A stretch of DNA of 64,000 nt from NCBI RefSeq assembly GCF_013407935.1, contig NZ_JACBZU010000004.1, forward strand, positions 124,001 to 188,000, in the 5' to 3' direction. The notes under the pieces are model-generated. The model did no database searches. It saw only the letters and a program-made list of their open reading frames with translations, and was not told the origin of the DNA. Of this stretch, positions 13,917 to 23,130 are shown in pieces. The stretch is from Allomuricauda sp. ARW1Y1 (GTDB taxonomy: Bacteria; Bacteroidota; Bacteroidia; Flavobacteriales; Flavobacteriaceae). Both the position numbers and the translations under genes were made by a program. Within the stretch, counting starts at the first letter, position 1. Each line of letters starts with the position of its first letter.

Positions 13917-16463
13917 CTAGGCAGAGTTTCGACTCGCGTTGATGTTACCGTAAAGCGAACGTGTCACAATTTTCTCGTACAATTCCTTGTACTCTGAATT
14001 TTGTGTGATATGGTACAAAGCATTCTGCTGAATCACCAACAGGGGCAATACAATCTTTTCCCTGATTTTGACCGACTCCCGTGATACGGCTTCGTCCTCC
14101 ATCAACATTTTATCGCCCGAAATCTGCAAGAGCATTTTTTTGGATAACTGGAACTCGTCGTGCAAAATGTTCCAGAAATCTCCAAACTCAGGGTCCTCCT
14201 TCATGTAACCGGTCAGATTAAAATTGGATTTCGCCAACGACATCATACTGTTGTGCATCAATGCCCTGAAGAATGGCACCTCTTTGTATAACTTTTTCAC
14301 TTCGGATAGTCTTCCTTGCTCTTTCAAGGCACTTATGGCAGTTCCCAGACCAAAGTATCCGGGCACATTCTGTTTGAGTTGGCTCCAAGAGCCTACAAAA
14401 GATATCGCACGCAAGTCTGATAAGGTCAATTGTTTTTTGTTACCTCGTTTTCCAGGTCTACTGCCAATGTTTGCTTTGGTGTAGTACTTTAATGTACTTC
14501 GATGTTCCAAATAGGGCATAAATTTCTCATGCTGCTTCAACGCATCGTACTTCTCAAAGCTGAGCTCTGAGAGTTCTTCAATCAATTTACGCTGGGCAGC
14601 GGAAATGGTAAGTTCCTTACCGAAGAGGTTGTTGCTCAATCCTGCCGTGAGCAACTGTTCGGAGTTGTGGATAAACTGCTCTTTGGTACCGTAGGTACTG
14701 GTTATGGTCTGTCCCTGAATGGTAAGCTGAATCTCATGATTGGCGACATCCTTGGTCTGGGCTGCGTAGAACCTGTGCGTTTTTCCTCCGCCCCTTGCTG
14801 GCGGTCCCCCCCTACCATCAAAGAAAATAGCGGCCACACCGTTTTTCTTACAGACCTTGCTCAATGTCTCCTTGGTCTTTAAAATGGACCAGTTGGCCTT
14901 TAAATAGCCACCGTCCTTGGTACCATCCGAAAAGCCCAGCATTATGGTATGGATATCCCTTCTTCGTTCCAAGTGCTGGCGATATTGTGGAATATCGAAT
15001 AAGGTTTGCATCACTTCCTCGGAAGCATCCATACCCTTCATAGTTTCGAACAATGGAACAATATCAAAAGTGATTTCCTTTTCGTCCCATCCGCACCATC
15101 TAAACAGCCCGAACACGAACAATACGGAAAAAATATCTTCGGAATTGCTGATGATGTAACGGTTGCAACCATCTTCTCCGTTCTTTTCCTGAATGGACTT
15201 AAGGTTTTTGATATTGACAATGGTATCTTTTACGATATCATCCTCGAAATCCTTTGGATTGAGTTGGAAGTTTTTCTCCAGCAATAGTTTCACCAATTCC
15301 TGTTCCTTGAGCTCGTCGATACTTTCTTTAATGATACCCTCTTTCTTGAGGACACTTTCCACCACCAATAAATGCTTACTGTGATCTTGACGGATATCCA
15401 GTGTGGCAAAATGGGTCTTAAAAATATGGACCTTATCCATCAGTTGGTTCAATTCGTCCAAATAGAGATCGTGATAATCTGAGCGCAGTTTTTCCCTGAT
15501 GTTTTCCAGGTAGCCAATAATTTCTGAATAGGAAATGGCGGCGTCCACGTTGAACATGGCATTGTACAATTTTGAGCTCAAATCGTTCAAATCTTCCTGC
15601 ATCCCTTTAAAGGTGAGTTTTTTACGAAGTCCCTTCAATTCGTTGTAGTAGCATTTCATCAAAGTAAGCCTAAGTTCATCGGCTACCTGCTTGGTGATTT
15701 CAGCGGTTACGTAAGGGTTTCCATCCCGGTCACCTCCGGGCCAAAATCCAAGCTTCATTAGGTTGTAGTTCTCAAACTTGTCATCCCGAATATTGCTCTT
15801 TACATACTGATACAGTTCCCCAACCGCATCATAATACGTATGCCTAAGAATGTAAATAATGTTTTTTGCTTCATCCAAAGGCGTTGGCTTTTTGGCATTG
15901 ATCAAAGATGTTAGCCCCAACTGCTGCAAGGTCACATCAATATCGTAGATTCTATCTTGATCAATGAGCGAACGAAGTTCCGCGATAATATCCAAAATAG
16001 CCGGGGTATAAAACTGGGTTGGGTGGGCCGTTAAAACGATACGCGCACTAAAGGTGGACAGTTTTTTGGATACCTTGTCCCAATTTTTGGTGCGGTTTAC
16101 CAGCTCAAAATAATCCTTAATGGTCAAGGAACTACTGTATTTCTGCAGCTTGGGAAATGCCGAATCCTCGACACTATCATAGAGGACCACTTGCCGCTCC
16201 ACATATTGGATCATCCGGAACATAAAATCCAACCGCTCCCTTTCATCCTGAATATTCACAAAATTGGAAAAGAACACTTCCAATATTTCCTGTGGATCTT
16301 TACCTTCCTTCAGTCCCTTTTCGCATTGATCGAGCAAAAGCGGAACCAAATTCCCCACATTTTCCACGTTCTTGTAGGGCAAGCTCAGGAATAGGCTGTT
16401 GTAAATATTGAACTTATTGGTTACCGATTTTTTGAATTCTTCTAACCGTTTAGTCTGCTGCAT
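13917..16463 (-). CDS. ppc: phosphoenolpyruvate carboxylase
   Basis: 848 residues, of the shorter Bacteroidota type. The catalytic His is in VLTAHPTQFYTPAIL; WPGGDRDGNPYVTAEI, MLGFSDGTKDGGYLKANW, FFDGRGGPPARGGGKTHRF and ISFVGSWSQLKQNVPGYFG are the family's catalytic and PEP-binding segments. It makes oxaloacetate from PEP and bicarbonate, replenishing the TCA cycle. The UDG-like gene follows 12 nt later and may be cotranscribed. The 172-nt region upstream (16464-16635) has no gene and no convincing promoter that I can see. Confidence 0.97.
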   Translation of the reverse strand: MQQTKRLEEFKKSVTNKFNIYNSLFLSLPYKNVENVGNLVPLLLDQCEKGLKEGKDPQEILEVFFSNFVNIQDERERLDFMFRMIQYVERQVVLYDSVEDSAFPKLQKYSSSLTIKDYFELVNRTKNWDKVSKKLSTFSARIVLTAHPTQFYTPAILDIIAELRSLIDQDRIYDIDVTLQQLGLTSLINAKKPTPLDEAKNIIYILRHTYYDAVGELYQYVKSNIRDDKFENYNLMKLGFWPGGDRDGNPYVTAEITKQVADELRLTLMKCYYNELKGLRKKLTFKGMQEDLNDLSSKLYNAMFNVDAAISYSEIIGYLENIREKLRSDYHDLYLDELNQLMDKVHIFKTHFATLDIRQDHSKHLLVVESVLKKEGIIKESIDELKEQELVKLLLEKNFQLNPKDFEDDIVKDTIVNIKNLKSIQEKNGEDGCNRYIISNSEDIFSVLFVFGLFRWCGWDEKEITFDIVPLFETMKGMDASEEVMQTLFDIPQYRQHLERRRDIHTIMLGFSDGTKDGGYLKANWSILKTKETLSKVCKKNGVAAIFFDGRGGPPARGGGKTHRFYAAQTKDVANHEIQLTIQGQTITSTYGTKEQFIHNSEQLLTAGLSNNLFGKELTISAAQRKLIEELSELSFEKYDALKQHEKFMPYLEHRSTLKYYTKANIGSRPGKRGNKKQLTLSDLRAISFVGSWSQLKQNVPGYFGLGTAISALKEQGRLSEVKKLYKEVPFFRALMHNSMMSLAKSNFNLTGYMKEDPEFGDFWNILHDEFQLSKKMLLQISGDKMLMEDEAVSRESVKIREKIVLPLLVIQQNALYHITQNSEYKELYEKIVTRSLYGNINASRNSA

Positions 16464-16635
16464 GGATTTCGTTTATGTTAGTGTTATCAATGGACGTTCA
16501 CTCAAAGGTCGTGAATAAAGTGTAACCTCTGGGTTAAATTTAGGCGTATCACAATTTAAGGTATGGGCACTTCAATCGTAACATCATACCCCATTTGGAT
16601 AACTTAAAGATTACTTCGGATTTTACCAAAGTTTT

Positions 16636-17397
16636 TTAACGAACAAACACAGGCTCGTTTTTCTTCACTGTATGCTCCTCGCTATACATGTAGCCATCGT
16701 GGTCAAAATTCTTGATATCGTCCAAGGTTTCGGCACCCTTGTCCAAAATATAGCGCACCATGGAACCACGGGCTTTTTTGGCGTAGAAACTGATCACCTT
16801 TAGTTTATCGTTTTTCCAATCCTTAAAAACGGGGGCTATAACGGGAACCTTTAGCTTTTTTTCGTCCACGGCACCGAAGTATTCGTTACTGGCCAGGTTT
16901 ACAAATAATTCATCCTCCTGAAGCTCTTCATTCAAAGACGCCGTGATTTGGTCCTTCCAAAACTCGTAAAGGTTCTTTTTACGGCCCACTTTAAGTTGGG
17001 TGCCCATCTCCAATCGGTAGGGCTGTATAAGGTCCAGTGGCTTTAAAACACCGTATAGTCCCGACAAAATCCGAAGTGTGTCCTGTAGATGGTCCAACTG
17101 CTCTTCGGGAATGGTGTATGCATCCAAACCTTGGTATACATCCCCGTTAAAGGCATAAACCGCAGGTCTGGCATTATCCAGGGTAAAAGGTAGTTCAAAC
17201 TGTTGGTTGCGCTCCCAGTTCAAATCTGCCAACTTATCCGAAATGGACATAAGTTCCGATAGTGCCTTGGGTTTTTTCTTCTTCAAAACGGCGTTCAATT
17301 TTTCCGCTTGTTCCAAAAATTGGGGCTGACTGTATTTTGAAGTAGGCAAAGCAGTCTCGTAATCAAGCGACTTTGCCGGGGATATGACAATTTTCAT
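16636..17397 (-). CDS. yaaA: peroxide stress protein YaaA (DUF328)
   Basis: 253 residues from the ATG at 17397 ([15 protein letters not shown]). A start at 17466 would add 23 unconserved residues. Family signatures are ISPAKSLD at the N-terminus, [50 protein letters not shown] and [15 protein letters not shown]. In E. coli YaaA limits Fenton damage under peroxide stress and has a DNA-binding fold; the mechanism is incompletely known. It lies downstream of rluD on the same strand with an 87-nt gap. Confidence 0.95.
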   Translation of the reverse strand: MKIVISPAKSLDYETALPTSKYSQPQFLEQAEKLNAVLKKKKPKALSELMSISDKLADLNWERNQQFELPFTLDNARPAVYAFNGDVYQGLDAYTIPEEQLDHLQDTLRILSGLYGVLKPLDLIQPYRLEMGTQLKVGRKKNLYEFWKDQITASLNEELQEDELFVNLASNEYFGAVDEKKLKVPVIAPVFKDWKNDKLKVISFYAKKARGSMVRYILDKGAETLDDIKNFDHDGYMYSEEHTVKKNEPVFVR

Positions 17398-17484
17398 GGT
17401 ATTCCTTTTTGGTAAAAATAACGAGGATTTTCGTTTTTCGGAAGGGGATTCCAAAGGTGTTTTCAATCTTTGGATTGAGGAAAC

Positions 17485-18516
17485 CTATGATTCGTGATGC
17501 TTGGCATAACTCCGCCATTTTTCGATACCGGCGACCATGTCTTCAGGCAACTCGGAATCAAACCGCATAAACTCTCCGGTGACCGGATGCTCAAAACCAA
17601 GGGTTTTGGCGTGCAGGGCCTGACGCGGCAGCACTTTGAAGGCATTTTCCACGAATTGTTTGTATTTGGTAAAAGTGGTCCCCTTCAAAATCTTATCACC
17701 ACCATAGCGCTCATCGTTGAACAGGGTGTGGCCAATATATTTCATGTGGACGCGAATTTGGTGGGTCCTACCGGTTTCCAAGCGGCAAGACACCAAGGTA
17801 ACATAACCAAATCGTTCCAAGACTTTATAATGGGTCACCGCCTCCTTACCGTCGCTCCCATCGGGAAATACCATCATTTGCAGCCTATTTTTGGGGTTGC
17901 GGGCGATGTGCCCCTCTATGGTCCCCTCGTCCTCTTCCACATTGCCCCAAACCAAGGCTACGTATTCCCGTTCGCTGCTTTTTTCAAAAAATTGCTGCGC
18001 CAAATGGGTCATGGCCGACTCTGTCTTGGCAATGACCAACAACCCAGAGGTGTCCTTATCGATGCGGTGCACCAATCCGGGTCGGTCCGAACTGTTGTTG
18101 GGCAAATTCTCAAAATGGTAGACCAAGGCATTGATCAAGGTCCCCGAGTAATTTCCATGTCCCGGGTGTACCACCATTCCAGCGGGCTTGTTCACCACAA
18201 GAAGTACTTCGTCCTCGTACACAATGTTCAAAGGAATGTTCTCGGGCGTCAACAAAAACTCGTAGGGCGGATGCTCAAACATCACTTTGACCTCATCCCC
18301 TGCCTTAACCTTATAATTTTGTTTGACGATGGCACCGTTTACCCAAATGTGCCCCCTTTTGGCGGCCTGCTGGATTTTGTTTCTCGTAGCATTCTCAATA
18401 AAGTTCATCAGGAATTTATCCACACGAAGTGGTTCTTGCCCTTTTGATGCCACAAAACCATGATGTTCATACAGATCATCTTGGGAAAGCTCGTCCTGAT
18501 TATCGGAAATATCCAT
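17485..18516 (-). CDS. rluD: RluA/RluD family 23S rRNA pseudouridine synthase
   Basis: 343 residues. An S4 RNA-binding domain (about residues 28-90: LRVDKFLMNFIENATRNKIQ...) precedes the synthase domain. The catalytic Asp is in PGLVHRIDKDTSGLLVIAK; GRTHQIRVHMKYIGH and the C-terminal RQALHAKTLGFEHPVTGE are family elements. RluD modifies helix 69 of 23S rRNA; assignment to RluD rather than RluC/A rests on the S4 domain and length. It starts 2 nt after the stop of the PASTA gene, so the two form an operon. Confidence 0.93.
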   Translation of the reverse strand: MDISDNQDELSQDDLYEHHGFVASKGQEPLRVDKFLMNFIENATRNKIQQAAKRGHIWVNGAIVKQNYKVKAGDEVKVMFEHPPYEFLLTPENIPLNIVYEDEVLLVVNKPAGMVVHPGHGNYSGTLINALVYHFENLPNNSSDRPGLVHRIDKDTSGLLVIAKTESAMTHLAQQFFEKSSEREYVALVWGNVEEDEGTIEGHIARNPKNRLQMMVFPDGSDGKEAVTHYKVLERFGYVTLVSCRLETGRTHQIRVHMKYIGHTLFNDERYGGDKILKGTTFTKYKQFVENAFKVLPRQALHAKTLGFEHPVTGEFMRFDSELPEDMVAGIEKWRSYAKHHES

Positions 18517-18518
18517 AT

Positions 18519-19106
18519 TTATTGGGAGTCTGCCTGTACTTTTGCACTACCGGGAATGGTTCCATTACCACAGATCAACTCCACTTGCGAAGTTTTGGGC
18601 AATCGGTCGCCAGGTTTAATGTATTTCCCTTTGTGCTTCATTCGGTACACCATGTCCTTTCCGAGTTCATCGATATAGGTTACACGCTCCACCTCAAGCC
18701 CTACCGCACGCAACATGGAAGCTGCATTTCGTTGGGTTACTTGGATGATATCCGGTACCGTCACTTTCTTATATCCCGATGGGTTTACGGTAAAATAAAT
18801 CTTGCGATTGGCCTTTACCTTATTGCCTGCTGGTGGATTTTGGTCCAATATGGAAAATCGTGGATACTCTGGATTAAAATCGGAAGAATCCAATACTTGA
18901 TATCTTAGTCCTGCCTCCTCTACGGCCTTGCGCATCTCCATCACCGACATTTTGGAAAAATCGGGAACCTCCACAAATTCACCGTGATTGGTGGTGCCCT
19001 TTAGCCATTGCAAAGCAAGGAACACCAAAACAAGGACTGCTCCTGCCGCCAATCCCAATTGGATCAAAAAAGTCTTGCTTTTTAAAAAGTTCAAAAAATT
19101 CTTCAT
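18519..19106 (-). CDS. PASTA domain-containing membrane protein
   Basis: 195 residues from the ATG at 19106 (another in-frame ATG at 19115 adds MNY). One N-terminal transmembrane helix (about residues 14-36) is followed by two or three PASTA repeats: EFVEVPDFSKMSVMEMRKAV, SILDQNPPAGNKVKANRKIYFTVNPSG, and KVTVPDIIQVTQRNAASML. PASTA domains bind muropeptides. There is no kinase or penicillin-binding domain, so it is a stand-alone PASTA protein, which is typical beside rluD and ddl in Flavobacteriaceae. Divergent from ddl (79-nt gap), consistent with a cell-wall role. Confidence 0.9.
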   Translation of the reverse strand: MKNFLNFLKSKTFLIQLGLAAGAVLVLVFLALQWLKGTTNHGEFVEVPDFSKMSVMEMRKAVEEAGLRYQVLDSSDFNPEYPRFSILDQNPPAGNKVKANRKIYFTVNPSGYKKVTVPDIIQVTQRNAASMLRAVGLEVERVTYIDELGKDMVYRMKHKGKYIKPGDRLPKTSQVELICGNGTIPGSAKVQADSQ

Positions 19107-19185
19107 GTAGTTCACCTTAACGCAACAAATATAGGAAAGCCAACCCTTTTTTCTTTACTTTGGTCCAGCGATATTTTACCAGCCA

Positions 19186-20160
19186 ATGAAAAAGAACATT
19201 GCCATCATCATGGGGGGCTATTCCAGTGAGCACGGTATTTCCATCAAAAGCGGAAATGTGGTATACAAGTATCTGGACAGAGACAAATACCATCCGTACA
19301 GGGTAATCATCACACGTGAAAAGTGGTTTTATCTCGATGAGAACAACCGAGAGTTTCCTATGGAAAAATCCGATTTCAGCCTTAACATCGATGGTAATGA
19401 AATTCACTTTGATTGTGTTTTCAATGCCATCCACGGTACTCCCGGTGAAGATGGGTTGATGCAAGCCTACTTCGAACTTTTGGGTATTCGCCATACGTCT
19501 TGCAACCACTATGAGGCCGCGCTCACCTTTAACAAAAGGGACCTGTTGAGCACTTTGAAACCTTATGGCGTTCCCTGTGCACAATCCTACTTTTTGAACA
19601 AGGGCCAAGATGTGGATGAAGATGCCATTGTGCAAAAGGTGGGACTGCCCTGCTTTGTAAAAGCCAACCGGGCCGGTAGCAGCTACGGGGTGTCCAAGGT
19701 GTACCAAAAAGAAGAACTTGGAAACGCCATAGAAAACGCATTTAAGGAAGACACACAGATTATCATAGAATCTTTTTTGGATGGTACCGAAGTCTCTGTC
19801 GGTGTCATCACATATAAGGACAAAGTAACCGTGCTACCGGCAACGGAAATCATTTCGGAAAACGATTTTTTCGATTTCGAGGCGAAATATTTGGGCAAGT
19901 CCAAAGAAATAACACCAGCGAGAATCTCGGAAAAACAGGAATCCAATGTGAGGCAGTTGGCCGAGTTCATTTATAAAACGTTGGGATTGAAGGGGTACAC
20001 CCGAAGTGAGTTTATTTTTATTGGTGACGTGCCCCACTTGCTGGAAATAAACACAACTCCCGGACTGACAGAGGAAAGTCTCCTACCGCAGCAAGCCAGA
20101 ACAGCTGGAATTTCCCTTGAAGACCTTTTTGACAGTGCGATTGTTGAAGCTTTGCGCTAG
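19186..20160 (+). CDS. ddl: D-alanine--D-alanine ligase
   Basis: 324 residues, an ATP-grasp enzyme. IAIIMGGYSSEHGISIKSG is the N-terminal D-Ala site, FNAIHGTPGEDGLMQAYFELLGI, PCFVKANRAGSSYGVSKV (ATP-binding), IIIESFLDGTEVSVGVI and LLEINTTPGLTEESLLPQQA with the metal-binding Glu-Asn. It makes the D-Ala-D-Ala dipeptide for peptidoglycan. It is divergent from the PASTA gene and 33 nt upstream of coaD. The upstream TTACTTTG (19156-19163) is a near match to a -7 box. Confidence 0.97.
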   Translation: MKKNIAIIMGGYSSEHGISIKSGNVVYKYLDRDKYHPYRVIITREKWFYLDENNREFPMEKSDFSLNIDGNEIHFDCVFNAIHGTPGEDGLMQAYFELLGIRHTSCNHYEAALTFNKRDLLSTLKPYGVPCAQSYFLNKGQDVDEDAIVQKVGLPCFVKANRAGSSYGVSKVYQKEELGNAIENAFKEDTQIIIESFLDGTEVSVGVITYKDKVTVLPATEIISENDFFDFEAKYLGKSKEITPARISEKQESNVRQLAEFIYKTLGLKGYTRSEFIFIGDVPHLLEINTTPGLTEESLLPQQARTAGISLEDLFDSAIVEALR

Positions 20161-20193
20161 AAACCGTATTTTTAAACAACTTTAAAACACAAC

Positions 20194-20652
20194 ATGAGAC
20201 GCGCACTCTTCCCCGGTTCCTTTGATCCATTGACATTAGGCCACTATGACATCATTAAAAGAGGGATTACCCTTTTTGACGAACTGGTCATAGCCATAGG
20301 AATCAATGCCGATAAAAGCTACATGTTTTCCTTGGAGGAACGTGTTAGGTTTATTAAAGAGGCCTTCAAGGACGAACCCAAGATCAAAGTGACTACTTAC
20401 CAAGGTCTTACGGTGGATTTCTGTAAAAAAATCGGTGCCAATTTTATTTTAAGGGGACTGCGCAACCCTGCTGATTTCGAGTTTGAAAAGGCCATTGCAC
20501 ACACCAATCGCAAGCTTTCCGAAATTGAAACGGTGTTTCTGTTGACCTCCTCCGGCAAATCGTACATCAGCTCCTCCATTGTTCGCGACGTTATCCGAAA
20601 TGGCGGGGACTACTCCGGTCTGGTGCCGGATACGGTCGTGGTCAAATCCTAG
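20194..20652 (+). CDS. coaD: phosphopantetheine adenylyltransferase
   Basis: 152 residues, standard CoaD length. GSFDPLTLGHYDIIKRG has the TxGH nucleotidyltransferase motif (TLGH), ILRGLRNPADFEFE and FLLTSSGKSYISSSIVRDV (ISSS motif) complete the active site. It transfers AMP to 4'-phosphopantetheine in CoA synthesis. It follows ddl by 33 nt and probably shares its transcript. A weak T-rich terminator follows at 20654-20690. Confidence 0.97.
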   Translation: MRRALFPGSFDPLTLGHYDIIKRGITLFDELVIAIGINADKSYMFSLEERVRFIKEAFKDEPKIKVTTYQGLTVDFCKKIGANFILRGLRNPADFEFEKAIAHTNRKLSEIETVFLLTSSGKSYISSSIVRDVIRNGGDYSGLVPDTVVVKS

Positions 20653-20653
20653 T

Positions 20654-20690
20654 TTACATTTTAATTTTGTAAGTTTTTTCTTTATTTTTA
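20654..20690 (+). terminator. possible weak terminator after coaD
   Basis: TTACA and TGTAA arms around an A/T loop, followed by GTTTTTTC and more T. The stem is short and A/T-rich, so this is tentative. Confidence 0.4.
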
Positions 20691-20834
20691 TGTAACAACA
20701 AACAATCCTCAAACGAATAAATACAACACTGTGGGTTGTTTTCACAACAATAAAAATTGTAATTCGGACAAATAGCTCTACTTTGGTCAGAAATTTCTGA
20801 GTAGGTAGAACGTTTTTTAAGCATCCCCCGAGTT

Positions 20835-22661
20835 TTGAAAGCAGTTGAGAGAGTTGATCCATTTTATGTTTTGAAACAGTTGCCCAAGGCAACAGCGCTT
20901 ATTTCCCAAGAGGGTACTCTTTTGGATGCTTCCTGCTCTTGGTTAAAAATGTTCGGACTTGCTTCCTTTACCAAGGGAAAAGGTCCAGAAATATTTACCT
21001 TGTTCCCCGAGAAAATCGAATTAAAGCAGCAACTCAAGGACAACCTTTCTTTCACCCTTGAGCATACCATCAAAGTCAACTATACCACCCTACACCTCAA
21101 AAGCCATTTTGCTCCCTGGTTCGATGAAAAGGAAAATGTAATCGGTACCATTGTCCAAACGGACGATATCACCTCCGAAGTAAAAAAACAAGAAGAATTG
21201 GACTGGCTCCATAACATTTTGGAGACCAAGATGGAAGTGTCCAAGACCGGTTGGTGGGAATATGATTTAAAAACCGAAGAGTTATTCTGGTGCAAAGAAA
21301 CCAAACGCATTCATCAGGTTCCGGAAAATTATCTGCCAAACGCGCAGGAGGCCATCAATTTTTACAAAGTGGGATACAGCAGAAACAAGGCTTCCATGCT
21401 GTTCCATCGAGTAACCAATAACCTTCAACCTTACGATATCAACCTTTTGCTGGTGACCTATATGGGACAAGAGCGATGGGTACGTATTACGGGTAAACCT
21501 TTGGTAAAAAATGGAAAGATCATCAAAGTATTTGGAACGATCAAGGATATTCATGAGGAAGTGATGGCAGATACACGGGTAAGGGAACACCAGCAGTTAT
21601 TGTCCACTTTGGTCGATAGCCTCCCCTTAAACGTATACGTAAAGGATCTGGAATCCAGAAAAATTTTGGTCAACAAGAGTGAATGCAACTATTTGGGCAA
21701 AAAACCAATTGACCTCATCGGTAAAACCGATTTTGACCTTTTTGAAAAAGAGTATGCCCAAATTTCCCGTGAGGAAGACCTTCAGGTCATGAAAAACCTG
21801 ACCCCTATTATTGGAAAAGAGACCAAAAGTGTCCTTAATGGTAAGGTAACCCACCATCTTACCTCCAAAATCCCCTATTTTGATCTGGACGGCAAAGTCT
21901 GTGGCCTTATTGGGATGAGCATGGACATTACGCACATGAAAAAGAAGGAGGAACAATTGCGGAGCCTCAACGCCATTGCAGTGATGCAAAACCAAAAACT
22001 GATCAGCTTTGCACATATTGTTTCACATAATCTAAGGTCGCATTCCGCCAACTTTTCCATGTTATTGGGATTTCTAGATGCTGAAAAGGATCCCACGGAA
22101 AGGCTGCGATTGATCAAGATGCTGCGCCAAGCTTCCGACAATCTCTTGGAAACCTTGGCCAACCTGAACCAAGTGGTAGATGTAAACTCAAATACCTTGG
22201 TGATCAAAAAAAACGTGCACCTACGCCATGCTGTGGTAAAGGTATTGCAGGACCAGTCGGCACTATTGGAGCACAACCACGCACAGGTAACAAACCATGT
22301 TCCTGAGCAATTACAGATCAACTGTGTACCTGCCTATCTGGATAGCATATTGTTGAATCTGGTATCCAATGCGGTCAAGTATAAAAGTCCCGACCGTAAA
22401 CTCCAGATTACCATCAATGCCCTAAAATCCCAAAAAGGGATTGAACTGAGCATATCGGATAATGGACTGGGAATTGATCTAAACAAATACGGAAACAAAA
22501 TATTTGGAATGTACAAAACGTTCCACAACAGAGAAGATGCCAAAGGCTTTGGGCTTTACTTGGTAAAGAACCAAATCGAGGCCATGGGCGGAAGTATAAC
22601 AGTGCAGAGTGAAGTAGATAAAGGCACTACATTCAATGTAAGTTTTAATGAAGAAAGTTAG
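20835..22661 (+). CDS. cytoplasmic PAS-domain sensor histidine kinase
   Basis: 608 residues with a TTG start at 20835; no in-frame ATG occurs for more than 30 codons. Three PAS-like regions (about residues 10-120, 125-245, 250-365) precede an H-box SFAHIVSHNLRSHSANF with phospho-acceptor His398. The ATPase domain shows NLVSNAVKYKSPD (N box), ISDNGLGID (G1) and GFGLYLVKNQIEAMGG (G2). No membrane segment is present, so it senses an internal signal. Its 3' end overlaps the response-regulator gene by 14 nt; the two are a cognate pair. Confidence 0.9.
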   Translation: MKAVERVDPFYVLKQLPKATALISQEGTLLDASCSWLKMFGLASFTKGKGPEIFTLFPEKIELKQQLKDNLSFTLEHTIKVNYTTLHLKSHFAPWFDEKENVIGTIVQTDDITSEVKKQEELDWLHNILETKMEVSKTGWWEYDLKTEELFWCKETKRIHQVPENYLPNAQEAINFYKVGYSRNKASMLFHRVTNNLQPYDINLLLVTYMGQERWVRITGKPLVKNGKIIKVFGTIKDIHEEVMADTRVREHQQLLSTLVDSLPLNVYVKDLESRKILVNKSECNYLGKKPIDLIGKTDFDLFEKEYAQISREEDLQVMKNLTPIIGKETKSVLNGKVTHHLTSKIPYFDLDGKVCGLIGMSMDITHMKKKEEQLRSLNAIAVMQNQKLISFAHIVSHNLRSHSANFSMLLGFLDAEKDPTERLRLIKMLRQASDNLLETLANLNQVVDVNSNTLVIKKNVHLRHAVVKVLQDQSALLEHNHAQVTNHVPEQLQINCVPAYLDSILLNLVSNAVKYKSPDRKLQITINALKSQKGIELSISDNGLGIDLNKYGNKIFGMYKTFHNREDAKGFGLYLVKNQIEAMGGSITVQSEVDKGTTFNVSFNEES

Positions 22662-23061
22662 TTGTATTTTTATTGTGGACGATGACCCCATAACTGTTTT
22701 TGGCATCAAAAAAATGTTGAAGTCTGTAGCGGAATGCGATGACATCCAAATTTTTCAAAATGGCCACGAGGCCCATGAAGCTTTGAAGGAAAGGAACAAA
22801 ACCGGAGGAACCATTCCCGAGGTCATCTTTTTGGATATCAACATGCCCATAATGGATGGATGGGAGTTTTTGGATGAACTGATCCAACTGGAGATCAAAG
22901 AGCAGATCGTCATCAATATGATCACATCGTCCATAGACCCCTTGGATCATAAAAAATGGGCAGAATTTAAGGACCGCTGCCCCTATCCGCTCAACTTTAA
23001 GAACAAACCCATTTTCAAAATCGAAGCAAACGAACTGGGTTGTATGGGGATTGCGTCGTAG
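22648..23061 (+). CDS. single-domain response regulator (CheY-like)
   Basis: 137 residues. CIFIVDDDPITVFGIKKML has the acidic pocket (Asp11-Asp13), phospho-acceptor Asp63 is in FLDINMPIMDGWEF, and NMITSSIDPLD provides the switch Thr/Ser and downstream region. The usual Lys in beta5 is represented in FKNKPI. There is no output domain, so it acts through protein contact or as a phosphorelay step. It starts within the last codons of the PAS kinase gene, giving a coupled two-component pair. Confidence 0.92.
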   Translation: MKKVSCIFIVDDDPITVFGIKKMLKSVAECDDIQIFQNGHEAHEALKERNKTGGTIPEVIFLDINMPIMDGWEFLDELIQLEIKEQIVINMITSSIDPLDHKKWAEFKDRCPYPLNFKNKPIFKIEANELGCMGIAS

Positions 23062-23083
23062 ATCATAATATTCTGTATTTTTG
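23051..23083 (+). promoter_or_regulatory. promoter of M14 peptidase gene
   Basis: TTG (23051-23053), a 22-nt spacer and TATTTTTG (23076-23083) fit the Bacteroidota consensus. The start site would be near 23088, leaving a leader of about 43 nt before the TTG start codon. Confidence 0.6.
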
Positions 23084-23130
23084 GCACTTGCAAGTACACC
23101 ATTTGTGCAACCTAAAGTTCCCGAAGCATT

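Noticed and set aside
17494..18447. 317-codon plus-strand frame opposite rluD
   Set aside because: RluD motifs on the minus strand are complete; the antisense frame is His- and Gly-rich without any recognisable domain.
19117..19707. 196-codon minus-strand frame opposite ddl
   Set aside because: ddl is unmistakable; the shadow also overlaps the PASTA promoter region.
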